Below, piece by piece: positions 7,482 to 15,395 of a stretch of DNA of 34,504 bases (position 1 is the first letter of the stretch; each line of letters starts with the position of its first letter). A program made the position numbers and the translations under genes. The notes beneath the pieces were generated by a model, which made no database searches, was not told the origin of the DNA, and worked only from the letters and a program-made list of their open reading frames with translations. Origin of the DNA: Acholeplasmataceae bacterium (GTDB lineage Bacteria; Bacillota; Negativicutes; Acidaminococcales; Acidaminococcaceae); NCBI GenBank assembly GCA_012719555.1, contig JAAYAE010000007.1, positions 1 through 34,504 of the forward strand. The letters are read 5' to 3'.

Positions 7482-8228
7482 CTAGGCCTCTATATCTTGT
7501 GGTTTTGTTGTTTGAGGCTTAGGTAAGTATACCATTTTAACTTTACCATCTGCTTGTGCAATGCTACCACCTGCACCCCTTAGGGTCAAGCTTTGACCGG
7601 AAACGGTATTTCCGTCTTGGGTTGCGGTGGCATTTCCTATAAGCTCTATAGTGCCGTCATCCTCATTTGTGTTATAAATAGCCTTATCTCCGCTGGCAGT
7701 TAGCTTGCGCACACTGCTATTAATACGTACATTGCCATTGGCATTTGCTATGCCTGCATTCATGTCATAATTAATATATTCCGCATCTAAGCTACTCTGT
7801 CCATTGTCCATTGTAAGTTTGGCCCAATCCCCCACTGTTTCCATGTATTTCCTGCTTTGAAAATATTCCACTTGGTCAGCACGTAACGTCTTATCTTGCT
7901 TAGTTAAAACTGCGTTTCCTATAGCGGTGAGTTGGTCTCCACCGGTATGAATAACTAAAGTATTGCAAGTAATTCTCGCTTCACCTTGAACTCCCTCTAC
8001 GCCGCCTGTTAATTTACCTGCTTCTGACTTTGTATTATATTCGGCATTAGCCGCTCTAACCGTACCTTCATTATTAGTAAGAACCACATTGCCCTTCGCT
8101 ACTGTTTGACTGCTGCGAAAATCATATTCAACTGTATCGCCGGCAACACTGGAAGCGGCATATGTTACCCCCGCTAACGACAAACAAAGCAGAAAGCTTA
8201 AAATTGCGCCTATATTTTTTCTTTTCAT
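7482..8228 (-). CDS. lptA: LptA/OstA-family periplasmic LPS transport protein
   Basis: 248-aa exported protein of the OstA/LptA fold, expected to form part of the periplasmic LPS bridge. Residues 1-24 are a signal peptide. The rest is repeated short beta strands with the pattern A-G-N-V/A-x-L-x-x (AKGNVVLTNN, AIGNAVLTKQ, ANGNVRINSS, LIGNATATQD) typical of the beta-jellyroll. It is longer than the single-domain E. coli protein, consistent with two OstA-like segments (about 27-125 and 126-240). The ATG overlaps the lptC stop as ATGA, and lptB follows after 49 nt. LptD shares this domain, but the length and the absence of a barrel rule it out. Confidence 0.85.
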   Translation of the reverse strand: MKRKNIGAILSFLLCLSLAGVTYAASSVAGDTVEYDFRSSQTVAKGNVVLTNNEGTVRAANAEYNTKSEAGKLTGGVEGVQGEARITCNTLVIHTGGDQLTAIGNAVLTKQDKTLRADQVEYFQSRKYMETVGDWAKLTMDNGQSSLDAEYINYDMNAGIANANGNVRINSSVRKLTASGDKAIYNTNEDDGTIELIGNATATQDGNTVSGQSLTLRGAGGSIAQADGKVKMVYLPKPQTTKPQDIEA

Positions 8229-8776
8229 TGTTCTACCCCTTTCTGCACGAGGGCTTCACCCTCAAGTTTTAAATGCTCCAGCACTGTTTCCATGGTTGCC
8301 TTTTGCGCCGTGGCCACAATATCGTCTTTTGTTATCTTAACATTACCTTCAGCCACTATCTTTTCATCCTTACTGAACCAACTGAGCTTATCAGCATTTA
8401 GCTCTCCACCTGTACTAAATACACCTTTGGGGTGCCCTTCAAGTGTAATAGTTTTAGTCTTCATATCTATTTCACCGGTTTCAGATTCAATTATTATATT
8501 ACTGCCATCTGCTTGATAAAATTTTCCCTTGACGCCTTTGAGCACATTTACATCACGCGCTTTGTCATATATCAGTGAAGCCAAAGTCAGCTCCCATACC
8601 TTTTTTCCATTATCTTCTTCATGCAAAGAAGTATTCTTTAGCTCATGCGGCGCCACTTCCGGTCCCTTGGTTACAGGTTCTTTGACACCGCCTGTACCGG
8701 ACATAAGCCAGCCAAAAATTACTGCCATAATAATCACGGCCCCTGTAATGTAGAGTATGGTTTTTTTGTTTTTCAT
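8225..8776 (-). CDS. lptC: LptC-family LPS transport protein
   Basis: 183-aa bitopic protein. One N-terminal membrane segment (about residues 7-25) anchors a periplasmic beta domain (about 45-183) that in LptC passes LPS from the LptBFG permease to LptA. Sequence similarity in the family is low; the call rests on the size, topology, the beta pattern (GVKGKFYQADGSNIIIES, LEGHPKGVFST, AEGNVKIT) and the place directly before lptA. The ATG at 8776 is used because it follows AAGGAAGGG and starts the membrane anchor; the longer open frame has an arginine-rich tail unlike the family. Confidence 0.85.
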   Translation of the reverse strand: MKNKKTILYITGAVIIMAVIFGWLMSGTGGVKEPVTKGPEVAPHELKNTSLHEEDNGKKVWELTLASLIYDKARDVNVLKGVKGKFYQADGSNIIIESETGEIDMKTKTITLEGHPKGVFSTGGELNADKLSWFSKDEKIVAEGNVKITKDDIVATAQKATMETVLEHLKLEGEALVQKGVEQ

Positions 8777-8797
8777 TGCAAACCCTTCCTTATCAGA

Positions 8798-8816
8798 GGA
8801 ACGTGCATTTCGTTCC
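8798..8816 (-). other. Intergenic hairpin before lptC
   Basis: GGAACG and CGTTCC form a 6-bp stem around a 7-nt loop in the 49-nt gap between lpxL-like and lptC. There is no T-tract, so it is not a terminator. It could affect mRNA processing or stability. Confidence 0.3.
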
Positions 8817-8825
8817 CGGCATTTT

Positions 8826-9728
8826 CTAAAGTTTGGAATTGCCCTCCGGCTGTTCCTCACCTTCATACGGTGTATTCCAACGGTGTTGGAACCAAATCCA
8901 GTTATCAGGATATTCTTTAATTACTTCCTCTACAATCTTGGTCATTTTCAAGGTTACGTTATAATCATCGGCTTTTCTATCACCGGTATCTTCATAGTAA
9001 AGAGGATCTTTCACAATAGCCAAATGGCCATAATCCCCAGGTTTGCGCACAATAAAGATAGGGATAATAGGTGCGTTAAACTTTCTGGCAAAATATGCCG
9101 GACCTGCAGGCGTTGAAGCCATTTTACCCAAAAACGGTACCAAAATGCCATTATAACCGCCATCCTGGTCAGCAATAAGGCCTAAAAGTCTGCCTTTTTT
9201 CATTGCCCGTGCGCAGCCCAAAATTTCTCCGGTTCCCCGGGAAAAAATTTCTTGCCCTGCTCCACGGCGCAGTTGATTCATAAAATCACTGTAAACTCTA
9301 TTCGGCTGCGGCTTTTCCACCGCACTTATGGGGAATCCATTCAGCGCTAATGCAGCACCCAACCATTCCCAATTATCCATGTGACAAGCAAGCATGACGA
9401 CACCGTGTCCCTGTTTCATTGCCTCCCACAAAACATCAGGTCTGTCAAAATTCACCAATCCTCTAATATTATCTTTATTTAGCGCCGGCATGTACATAAT
9501 CTCTAAAAAGGTCATCCCTAAGTTAAGAAAAAGTTTATGAACATGTTTTTGAGCTTCTTCGGCACTAATTTCTAAATGCTCTTGCATGGTTTCTTCTGCC
9601 CTAATACGTTGTTTTTTGGCAATATACCAATACAATTTACCACAACAACGGCCTAATCTTACCACAAATTTATAGGGTAAGGCGGAAATAATATTGCTGA
9701 TTGTTTTAAGTACATAATAAAGCCACAT
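8826..9728 (-). CDS. LpxL/HtrB-family lipid A acyltransferase (first of two)
   Basis: 300-aa membrane-associated acyltransferase. Family members move a fatty acyl chain from acyl-ACP to Kdo-lipid A. The H(x)4E catalytic motif is HMDNWE, with His116 and Glu121. Conserved downstream blocks include LGLIADQDGG, VPFLGKMASTPAGPAYFARKF and WFQHRWNTPYEG. A hydrophobic N-terminal segment (about 4-25) should hold it to the inner membrane. Its ATG shares one base with the kdsC stop (TAATG). It may act as LpxL or LpxM; with a second homologue at 21482-22387, the two probably add the two secondary chains, but which does which is unknown. Confidence 0.88.
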   Translation of the reverse strand: MWLYYVLKTISNIISALPYKFVVRLGRCCGKLYWYIAKKQRIRAEETMQEHLEISAEEAQKHVHKLFLNLGMTFLEIMYMPALNKDNIRGLVNFDRPDVLWEAMKQGHGVVMLACHMDNWEWLGAALALNGFPISAVEKPQPNRVYSDFMNQLRRGAGQEIFSRGTGEILGCARAMKKGRLLGLIADQDGGYNGILVPFLGKMASTPAGPAYFARKFNAPIIPIFIVRKPGDYGHLAIVKDPLYYEDTGDRKADDYNVTLKMTKIVEEVIKEYPDNWIWFQHRWNTPYEGEEQPEGNSKL

Positions 9729-10273
9729 TACTGGTTATCTCCCTGTCCCTTTGCAGTATAGTCAGCTACTATTTTATCCCAAAGTCCTCGAGAACGTAAA
9801 ATTATTTCGATAATTTCTCTTACTGCGCCGAAGCCTCCTGCATTTTGGGTTATATAGTGTGCATTTTTTTTTACATCAATAGTCGCATTAAATGGTGCCA
9901 GTGCCAGCCCTGCTACACCCATTGCCGGTAAATCATTAAGGTCGTCTCCCATAAAAGCCACTTGTTCTAACTCCAGATTATTTTCTCTCGCTAATTGCTC
10001 CAAAGCCGCTTTTTTGTCTGTCACTCTTTCACAAACAAGGGTAATCCCTAATTCTTTAGCCCGGCGCAGAAGTATCTCACTATGCCTTCCGGTAATAAGC
10101 GCTATCGTTAAATCATTGCGCAAGGCCAAAGTTATACCTAATCCATCTTGCGCATCAAAACGCTTACAAAGCTCACCTTTATTGCCAATGATAATGCCGC
10201 CATCAGTAAGCACTCCATCTACGTCCAATACCAACATTTTGATATCCTGAAAATTTATGTTAGGATTTGTCAT
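9728..10273 (-). CDS. kdsC: 3-deoxy-D-manno-octulosonate 8-phosphate phosphatase KdsC
   Basis: 181-aa HAD-family phosphatase that turns Kdo-8-phosphate into free Kdo, the third step of CMP-Kdo synthesis. The catalytic motif is DVDG with Asp17 and Asp19. Motif II is TGR (61-63), followed by a conserved Lys (87/88) and motif III GDDLND (109-114). The size and lack of a cap domain match KdsC, which works as a tetramer. Start and stop share bases with both neighbours as TAATG, so kdsD, kdsC and the acyltransferase are tightly coupled. Confidence 0.94.
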   Translation of the reverse strand: MTNPNINFQDIKMLVLDVDGVLTDGGIIIGNKGELCKRFDAQDGLGITLALRNDLTIALITGRHSEILLRRAKELGITLVCERVTDKKAALEQLARENNLELEQVAFMGDDLNDLPAMGVAGLALAPFNATIDVKKNAHYITQNAGGFGAVREIIEIILRSRGLWDKIVADYTAKGQGDNQ

Positions 10274-11238
10274 TATATAACCCCCTGATGAACCAAGTCC
10301 GTCATATGCAGCAAGCCAATAACATGTTTTTCTGCATCAATAACCGGTAATACCGTAATAGGACGCGGTTTATTACTTTCCATTATATGCAAGGCTTCTG
10401 CTGCTAATTTATCTTTGGTAATAGTTTTGGGAGACTTAGTCATCAATTCAACCACTGGTCTAGTTAAGAAATCAAAACCCTTGCTAAGACCGCGACGAAT
10501 GTCACCATCGGTAAGTACCCCAATCATTTTGTTATCATTGTCGATAACAGAAACAGCCCCAAGGCCTTTATCAGTAATAACAAAAAGGGCATCTTCTACC
10601 AGCATTTCTCCCGTTACAACAGGATTTTCATCCCCTTTATGCATAATGTTCTCCACGGTTAATAACAATTTGCGCCCCAAAGAACCTCCTGGGTGAAATA
10701 CAGCAAATTGATCTGCCGTAAATTTGCGGGCAGAAAGAAGCTCTATGGCCAAAGCATCACCATAAGCTAAAGCCGCAGTAGTACTGGAAGTAGGAGCTAA
10801 ACCCAAAGGACAGGCCTCTCTTGTTACGCCTACATTTAGAACTACATCTGCCTGTCGTCCCAATGTACACTCGCTCTTCCCTACCATAGCAATAATCTTT
10901 GCTCCAATACGTCGCAAAGAAGGAAGTATCTGCAGCACTTCCCCCGTCTCTCCGCTATTAGACAAGGCAATGACAACATCATCTGCCGTAACCATACCTA
11001 AATCTCCATGAATACCCTCTGCAGGATGCAGATAAAAAGACGGCGTACCTGTACTAGCCAAAGTAGCAGCTAACTTCCGGCCGATAATACCTGATTTGCC
11101 CATACCCGTAATAACGGTACGGCCATTACACGCTAAAATCATACTAACAGCTGCTGCAAAATTTTCATCTACCCGAGGTATAAGCTCCATAATAGCCTCT
11201 GCCTCCATTTGTAATACTGCTTTAGCTCGTTCTAGCAA
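10273..11238 (-). CDS. kdsD: Arabinose-5-phosphate isomerase KdsD (KpsF/GutQ family)
   Basis: 321-aa aldose-ketose isomerase that makes D-arabinose 5-phosphate from ribulose 5-phosphate, the first step towards Kdo. An N-terminal SIS domain (about 30-165) carries VITGMGKSGIIGRKLAATLAS and HPAEGIHGDLGM. Two CBS domains follow (about 205-320). The start is TTG with AAGGTG six bases upstream and lies inside the last codons of kdsA (7-nt overlap). The reading begins where KdsD homologues do. The place between kdsA and kdsC supports the Kdo role over other KpsF-type functions. Confidence 0.93.
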   Translation of the reverse strand: MLERAKAVLQMEAEAIMELIPRVDENFAAAVSMILACNGRTVITGMGKSGIIGRKLAATLASTGTPSFYLHPAEGIHGDLGMVTADDVVIALSNSGETGEVLQILPSLRRIGAKIIAMVGKSECTLGRQADVVLNVGVTREACPLGLAPTSSTTAALAYGDALAIELLSARKFTADQFAVFHPGGSLGRKLLLTVENIMHKGDENPVVTGEMLVEDALFVITDKGLGAVSVIDNDNKMIGVLTDGDIRRGLSKGFDFLTRPVVELMTKSPKTITKDKLAAEALHIMESNKPRPITVLPVIDAEKHVIGLLHMTDLVHQGVI

Positions 11239-12062
11239 TGTTTACACCTTCTACCAATTTTATCTATTGCAATTACATCTTCTAATAAATCTTCCAATTG
11301 ATCTAACCGCACCATATTTGCTCCATCTGACAAAGCCTCTGCCGGATTGTCGTGTACTTCCAAAAACAGAGCATCTATGCCCACAGCCGCTGCCGCTCTA
11401 GCCATATGAGGCACAAACTGGCTTTGCCCACCGGAAGTAGTTCCCTGTCCTCCAGGTGTTTGCACACTGTGCGTAGCATCCATAACTACCGGGTAACCCA
11501 ACTCTCTCATAATTGGCAAAGAACGCATATCCGTTACAAGAGTATTATAACCAAAACTAACCCCACGTTCAGTAAGCATTAAATTATGGCTTCCAGCTTC
11601 TTCGACTTTTATTACAACATTTTTCATATCCCAAGGTGCTAAAAATTGGCCTTTTTTCACATTAACTACTTTACCTGTTTTAGCCGCCTGATAAACTAAA
11701 TCAGTTTGTCGGCACAAAAAAGCGGGTATTTGTAAAATATCCAAAACTTCTGCGGCTTTTTCTACCTGAATAGTTTCATGGATATCACTAACAATGGGCA
11801 CACCTAAATCTTTTTTTATTTGCGCCAAGATTTTAAGACCTTCTTCGATTCCGGGACCTCGAAAAGATTTTACCGATGAACGATTAGCCTTATCATAAGA
11901 AGCCTTGAAAACATAGGATAATCCTAGTTTGGCACAGATATTTTTAACCGCTTGCCCAATAGCTAAGCTATGCTCATAGCCTTCTAGGACGCAAGGGCCT
12001 GCCATTAATAATAGCGGATGTCCTTGTCCAACTTCATAATTACCTATTTTAACAATATGCAT
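11232..12062 (-). CDS. kdsA: 3-deoxy-8-phosphooctulonate synthase KdsA
   Basis: 276-aa cytoplasmic synthase that condenses phosphoenolpyruvate with arabinose 5-phosphate to Kdo-8-phosphate. Family blocks are visible as MAGPCVLEG near the N-terminus, VFKASYDKANRSS, the DIHE and AFLCRQTDL blocks, and EVHDNPAEALSDG near the C-terminus. Cys24 in the AGPC motif is the residue that marks the metal-dependent class of KdsA; the E. coli metal-free enzyme has Asn there. The ATG has GAAAGGAG upstream. A 61-nt gap to kdsB is the largest within the Kdo genes. Confidence 0.95.
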   Translation of the reverse strand: MHIVKIGNYEVGQGHPLLLMAGPCVLEGYEHSLAIGQAVKNICAKLGLSYVFKASYDKANRSSVKSFRGPGIEEGLKILAQIKKDLGVPIVSDIHETIQVEKAAEVLDILQIPAFLCRQTDLVYQAAKTGKVVNVKKGQFLAPWDMKNVVIKVEEAGSHNLMLTERGVSFGYNTLVTDMRSLPIMRELGYPVVMDATHSVQTPGGQGTTSGGQSQFVPHMARAAAAVGIDALFLEVHDNPAEALSDGANMVRLDQLEDLLEDVIAIDKIGRRCKHC

Positions 12063-12123
12063 ATTTTACTCCTTTCGCTGTATTACCAGCCTCTTTCCTA
12101 GCATTAGCTTAATTATATATATC

Positions 12124-12861
12124 TTACTCTTTATTTGTTTGTTCAAATAATTTATTGACAGCCTCTAAATCTTCCTTAGTATCGATACCAATACCTTGAA
12201 AATCACTAGTTAATACTTTTATTTTAAAACCATTTTCTAAAACACGCAATTGTTCCAAAGACTCTATTTGTTCCATAGGAGTTGGGGCCAAAGCTGCGTA
12301 TTGCAAAAGAAAATCTCTGCGATAAGCATAAATACCTACATGTTTATAAACCTTAAAATCCTCAGGTTTTTTACGCGGGTAAGGAATCAAACTGCGAGAA
12401 AAATAGAGGGCGTAATCATGAAAATCCGTTACTACCTTTACCGCATTAGGATTGTCATAATCCTCCGGTGCCATTAAGGTTTTCAGAGTTGCCATAGACA
12501 GCTGGGAGTCTTTGATAAACGCTTCCGCTAACAAATCAATAACCTGCGGCGTAATCATGGGCTCGTCCCCTTGAACATTAACTATAACATCAACATCAGG
12601 ATATTTTAAAGCAACTTCAGCTAAACGATCAGTACCGCTGGGATGTTCTGATGAAGTCATTATAACATTTCCACCGAACCCTTTTACCGTCTCAACAACT
12701 TTTTCATCATCTGTAGCCACCAGCACTTCTTGTGGCAACTTAGCTTGGCAAGCCCTAGTATAAACGTGCTGAATCATAGGCTTACCTGCAATTAAGGCCA
12801 AAGGTTTCCCCGGTAACCTTGTAGATGAAAAACGGGCTGGAATCACACACATAACTTTCAT
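12124..12861 (-). CDS. kdsB: CMP-Kdo synthetase KdsB
   Basis: 245-aa nucleotidyltransferase that activates Kdo with CTP to CMP-Kdo, the donor used by WaaA. The N-terminal IPARFSSTRLPGKPL block (about 7-21) binds the nucleotide. VNVQGDEP (about 94-101) carries the metal-binding Asp99, and the C-terminal GIGIDTKEDLE block is typical of KdsB. The ATG shares one base with the stop of the WaaA-LpxK gene (TAATG), linking synthesis of the donor to its transferase. Confidence 0.95.
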   Translation of the reverse strand: MKVMCVIPARFSSTRLPGKPLALIAGKPMIQHVYTRACQAKLPQEVLVATDDEKVVETVKGFGGNVIMTSSEHPSGTDRLAEVALKYPDVDVIVNVQGDEPMITPQVIDLLAEAFIKDSQLSMATLKTLMAPEDYDNPNAVKVVTDFHDYALYFSRSLIPYPRKKPEDFKVYKHVGIYAYRRDFLLQYAALAPTPMEQIESLEQLRVLENGFKIKVLTSDFQGIGIDTKEDLEAVNKLFEQTNKE

Positions 12862-15392
12862 TATCTTTTTATCTCCTTTTTGATGGCGTTATAAATTGCT
12901 TTTTCAAAGTCATCCTGACCATATGTAATTTGAATTTCCATATTTAAAACATAGAGAGGAACTTCTCTCTCAAAATAAATGAATTCTGTAGGAATCTTTA
13001 CCGCGTCTTTAGCCGTAGTGACCAAAGCTTTAACTTTTTTATTAATAGCTCTATCCATAATATATTGCATCTCAACCATACCATAATCATGGTGATCCGG
13101 ATAGCGTATTGCTTCTTCAATTTCCAAACCTTCGTTGGTCAGCGTCTGTTCAAAAGAAGAAGGATTCCCAATAGCAGAAAATACCATAACAGACTGTCCA
13201 TCAAGGTCTTCTAGAGGTAAAGCCTGAGTTTTGATGCCTTTGTACCAATCAGCAATTTCTACGTAATTACAAGGCCTATGCATACTCTCAATAATAGGCG
13301 CCTTATGATTATACTTATGCAGAGTATCGCACAAGGTGTCTCTGGAGATACTGGAACTTTGGTCACTTTTTGTCAAAAGGAATAAACCGGCACGATTTAA
13401 GTTTCTTAAGGGTTCACGCAAGGTTCCCCGCGGAAGCAAACTTCCATTGCCGAACATATTCAAGGTATCCACCAAAACTACATCTAAATCACGATATAGC
13501 TGCCAATGTTGGTAACCATCATCCATAATAATAACTTCAGCGCCTAATTTTTCTACAGCGAACTTGCCTGTAATAGCGCGTTCCTTACCAATAATAACCG
13601 GGATACCTGGTAAAGTTTTAGCCATTAAGTAAGCCTCATCACCTGCTTCATAGGCTGTCATAAAAATCTTTTTACCATCTGACACCACGCCAATCTCTTG
13701 CTCCCAATGAGAACGGTAACCACGATTCAAAATAACAACCCTGTACCCCATTTCTTGAATCATAACGGCAACTTTTTGAGCCGTGGGAGTTTTTCCCGTA
13801 CCACCAACTGTAATGTTACCAATACTGATAACGCAGCAATCTAATTTGGCACGTGATAAAATACCTTTTTCATAAAGATAGAGTTTTATTCTTACCCCTA
13901 TCTCATAAAGCACAGAAAAACCCCGTAAAGTTGCCAATACCAGCCAATCAATAAAATTATTATCTTGGCCATGAGACAACTGCATTAAATATTGAGTAAC
14001 TGCGTCACCGGGCCGCATACGCGGACTTACTTCATCATTTATATTTCTGGTATTGACTTTGTAATGAGCATTAACCATACTCTCAGTCGCCGTTATTTTT
14101 AACAACTCCTGTAAATACTCAATAGTTCGCACCGCAGCCCCGCGATTTTCATGAATAACCTGTAAAGAGGCCTTACCCATTCTGGCACGCAGGTCATCAT
14201 CTTTAAAAACTTCCAACAATACATCTGTCAGCTGCCCCGCATCTTCTATTTGCTTACAGGCACCAACTTTAGAAAGAAGTGCAAAAGAATCTTTAAAATT
14301 ATACATATTAGGTCCGACAATTATTGGTTTAGCATGAGCGGCAGGTTCCAATACATTGTGTCCGCCATGCTTAATTAATGTTCCACCCACAAAAACGGCG
14401 TCTCCCACAGCATAAATACGTCCCAATTCACCAATGGTATCAATAATGATAACAGGATATTGCACTCTCGGTGAAGGTTCTTTTAAAAGCTTAGAACGCA
14501 AGCCGGTTTCCAATCCGTATTGCTTTGCCAGCTTCACAATTTCCTCTGTTCTCCCAGGTTTACGTGGTGCTATAACTATTCGCGCTTTCGGGAATTCCTT
14601 ACGGATAACATTAAAGGAGTTAAACAAAGCGGCTTCTTCCGTAGGATGAGTACTGCCACCTACTAGCACGGGATAAGCATCGATAAGTCCCAATTCTTCT
14701 TTATAGCGCATTAAATCTTCAGGAGTAACTGCTGCGTAAGTCTGGTCAAATTTAGTGTTTCCTGTAACATATATCTTACGTTTTTCTGCCCCAAGATGGG
14801 CAATATAGGCCGCATCTATGGAAGACTGCATGCAAAATCTGGTAACAGACCCCAACATGTCAGATAAAATACTAAATAAATAGCGATATGATTTTACGGA
14901 TTTATCAGAAATTCTACCATTAACCATCATAACAGGTATCTTGCGTAATTTAATAGCACGTAGAAAGTTAGGCCACAGTTCAGTTTCTACAGGCATAAAA
15001 ACACGTGGCATAATTCTTTTTACAAAAGACTCTGAAATGAAAGGTAAGTCTATAGGGAAATAGATAATAGCATCGGCTTCCGGAATAATTTGATTGGCCA
15101 TATCATACCCGCCGGTGGTTACTGCTGATACTAGAATTTTCGCTTCGGGCATAGCTTTGCGTATTTCCTTTACCAAAGGACTAGTAGCTACAATTTCACC
15201 AACAGAGGCTCCATGAATCCAAATACAATCCTTGTGTGCTACTGCCGCTATTTCTTCATCGCTAATCCGTCCCATGGACTGTCTAAACCGTCTGGGGAAA
15301 CCCTTTTCTTTGAAGAAACGCCAACTAAAATATGGCAGTATAAAAATAACGAACACTATTAAAATTAAACAATTATAGACTATGTAATACAT
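12861..15392 (-). CDS. Fused Kdo transferase WaaA (KdtA) and lipid A 4'-kinase LpxK
   Basis: 843-aa bifunctional protein. Residues 1-430 are WaaA: an N-terminal membrane anchor (4-22), the HGASVGE motif with the catalytic Glu66, and the GT-B block GGTLIKHGGHNVLEPAAHAKP (about 336-356). Residues about 431-475 form a linker. Residues 476-843 are LpxK: a second membrane-associated helix (about 482-500), P-loop GGTGKTP (530-536), RGYRS, MDDGYQHW and LLPRGTLREPL. LpxK phosphorylates the disaccharide at 4', and WaaA then adds Kdo, so consecutive steps are joined, though in reversed order along the chain. No internal stop or frameshift was seen. The ATG follows AAGGGG and lies three bases after the msbA stop. 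Confidence 0.93.
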   Translation of the reverse strand: MYYIVYNCLILIVFVIFILPYFSWRFFKEKGFPRRFRQSMGRISDEEIAAVAHKDCIWIHGASVGEIVATSPLVKEIRKAMPEAKILVSAVTTGGYDMANQIIPEADAIIYFPIDLPFISESFVKRIMPRVFMPVETELWPNFLRAIKLRKIPVMMVNGRISDKSVKSYRYLFSILSDMLGSVTRFCMQSSIDAAYIAHLGAEKRKIYVTGNTKFDQTYAAVTPEDLMRYKEELGLIDAYPVLVGGSTHPTEEAALFNSFNVIRKEFPKARIVIAPRKPGRTEEIVKLAKQYGLETGLRSKLLKEPSPRVQYPVIIIDTIGELGRIYAVGDAVFVGGTLIKHGGHNVLEPAAHAKPIIVGPNMYNFKDSFALLSKVGACKQIEDAGQLTDVLLEVFKDDDLRARMGKASLQVIHENRGAAVRTIEYLQELLKITATESMVNAHYKVNTRNINDEVSPRMRPGDAVTQYLMQLSHGQDNNFIDWLVLATLRGFSVLYEIGVRIKLYLYEKGILSRAKLDCCVISIGNITVGGTGKTPTAQKVAVMIQEMGYRVVILNRGYRSHWEQEIGVVSDGKKIFMTAYEAGDEAYLMAKTLPGIPVIIGKERAITGKFAVEKLGAEVIIMDDGYQHWQLYRDLDVVLVDTLNMFGNGSLLPRGTLREPLRNLNRAGLFLLTKSDQSSSISRDTLCDTLHKYNHKAPIIESMHRPCNYVEIADWYKGIKTQALPLEDLDGQSVMVFSAIGNPSSFEQTLTNEGLEIEEAIRYPDHHDYGMVEMQYIMDRAINKKVKALVTTAKDAVKIPTEFIYFEREVPLYVLNMEIQITYGQDDFEKAIYNAIKKEIKR

Positions 15393-15395
15393 GCA

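Noticed and set aside
12112..12117. TATAAT in the kdsB-kdsA gap as a promoter
   Set aside because: It lies in an AT repeat; the nearest -35-like TTGAAC is 23 bp away, too far for good sigma-A use.
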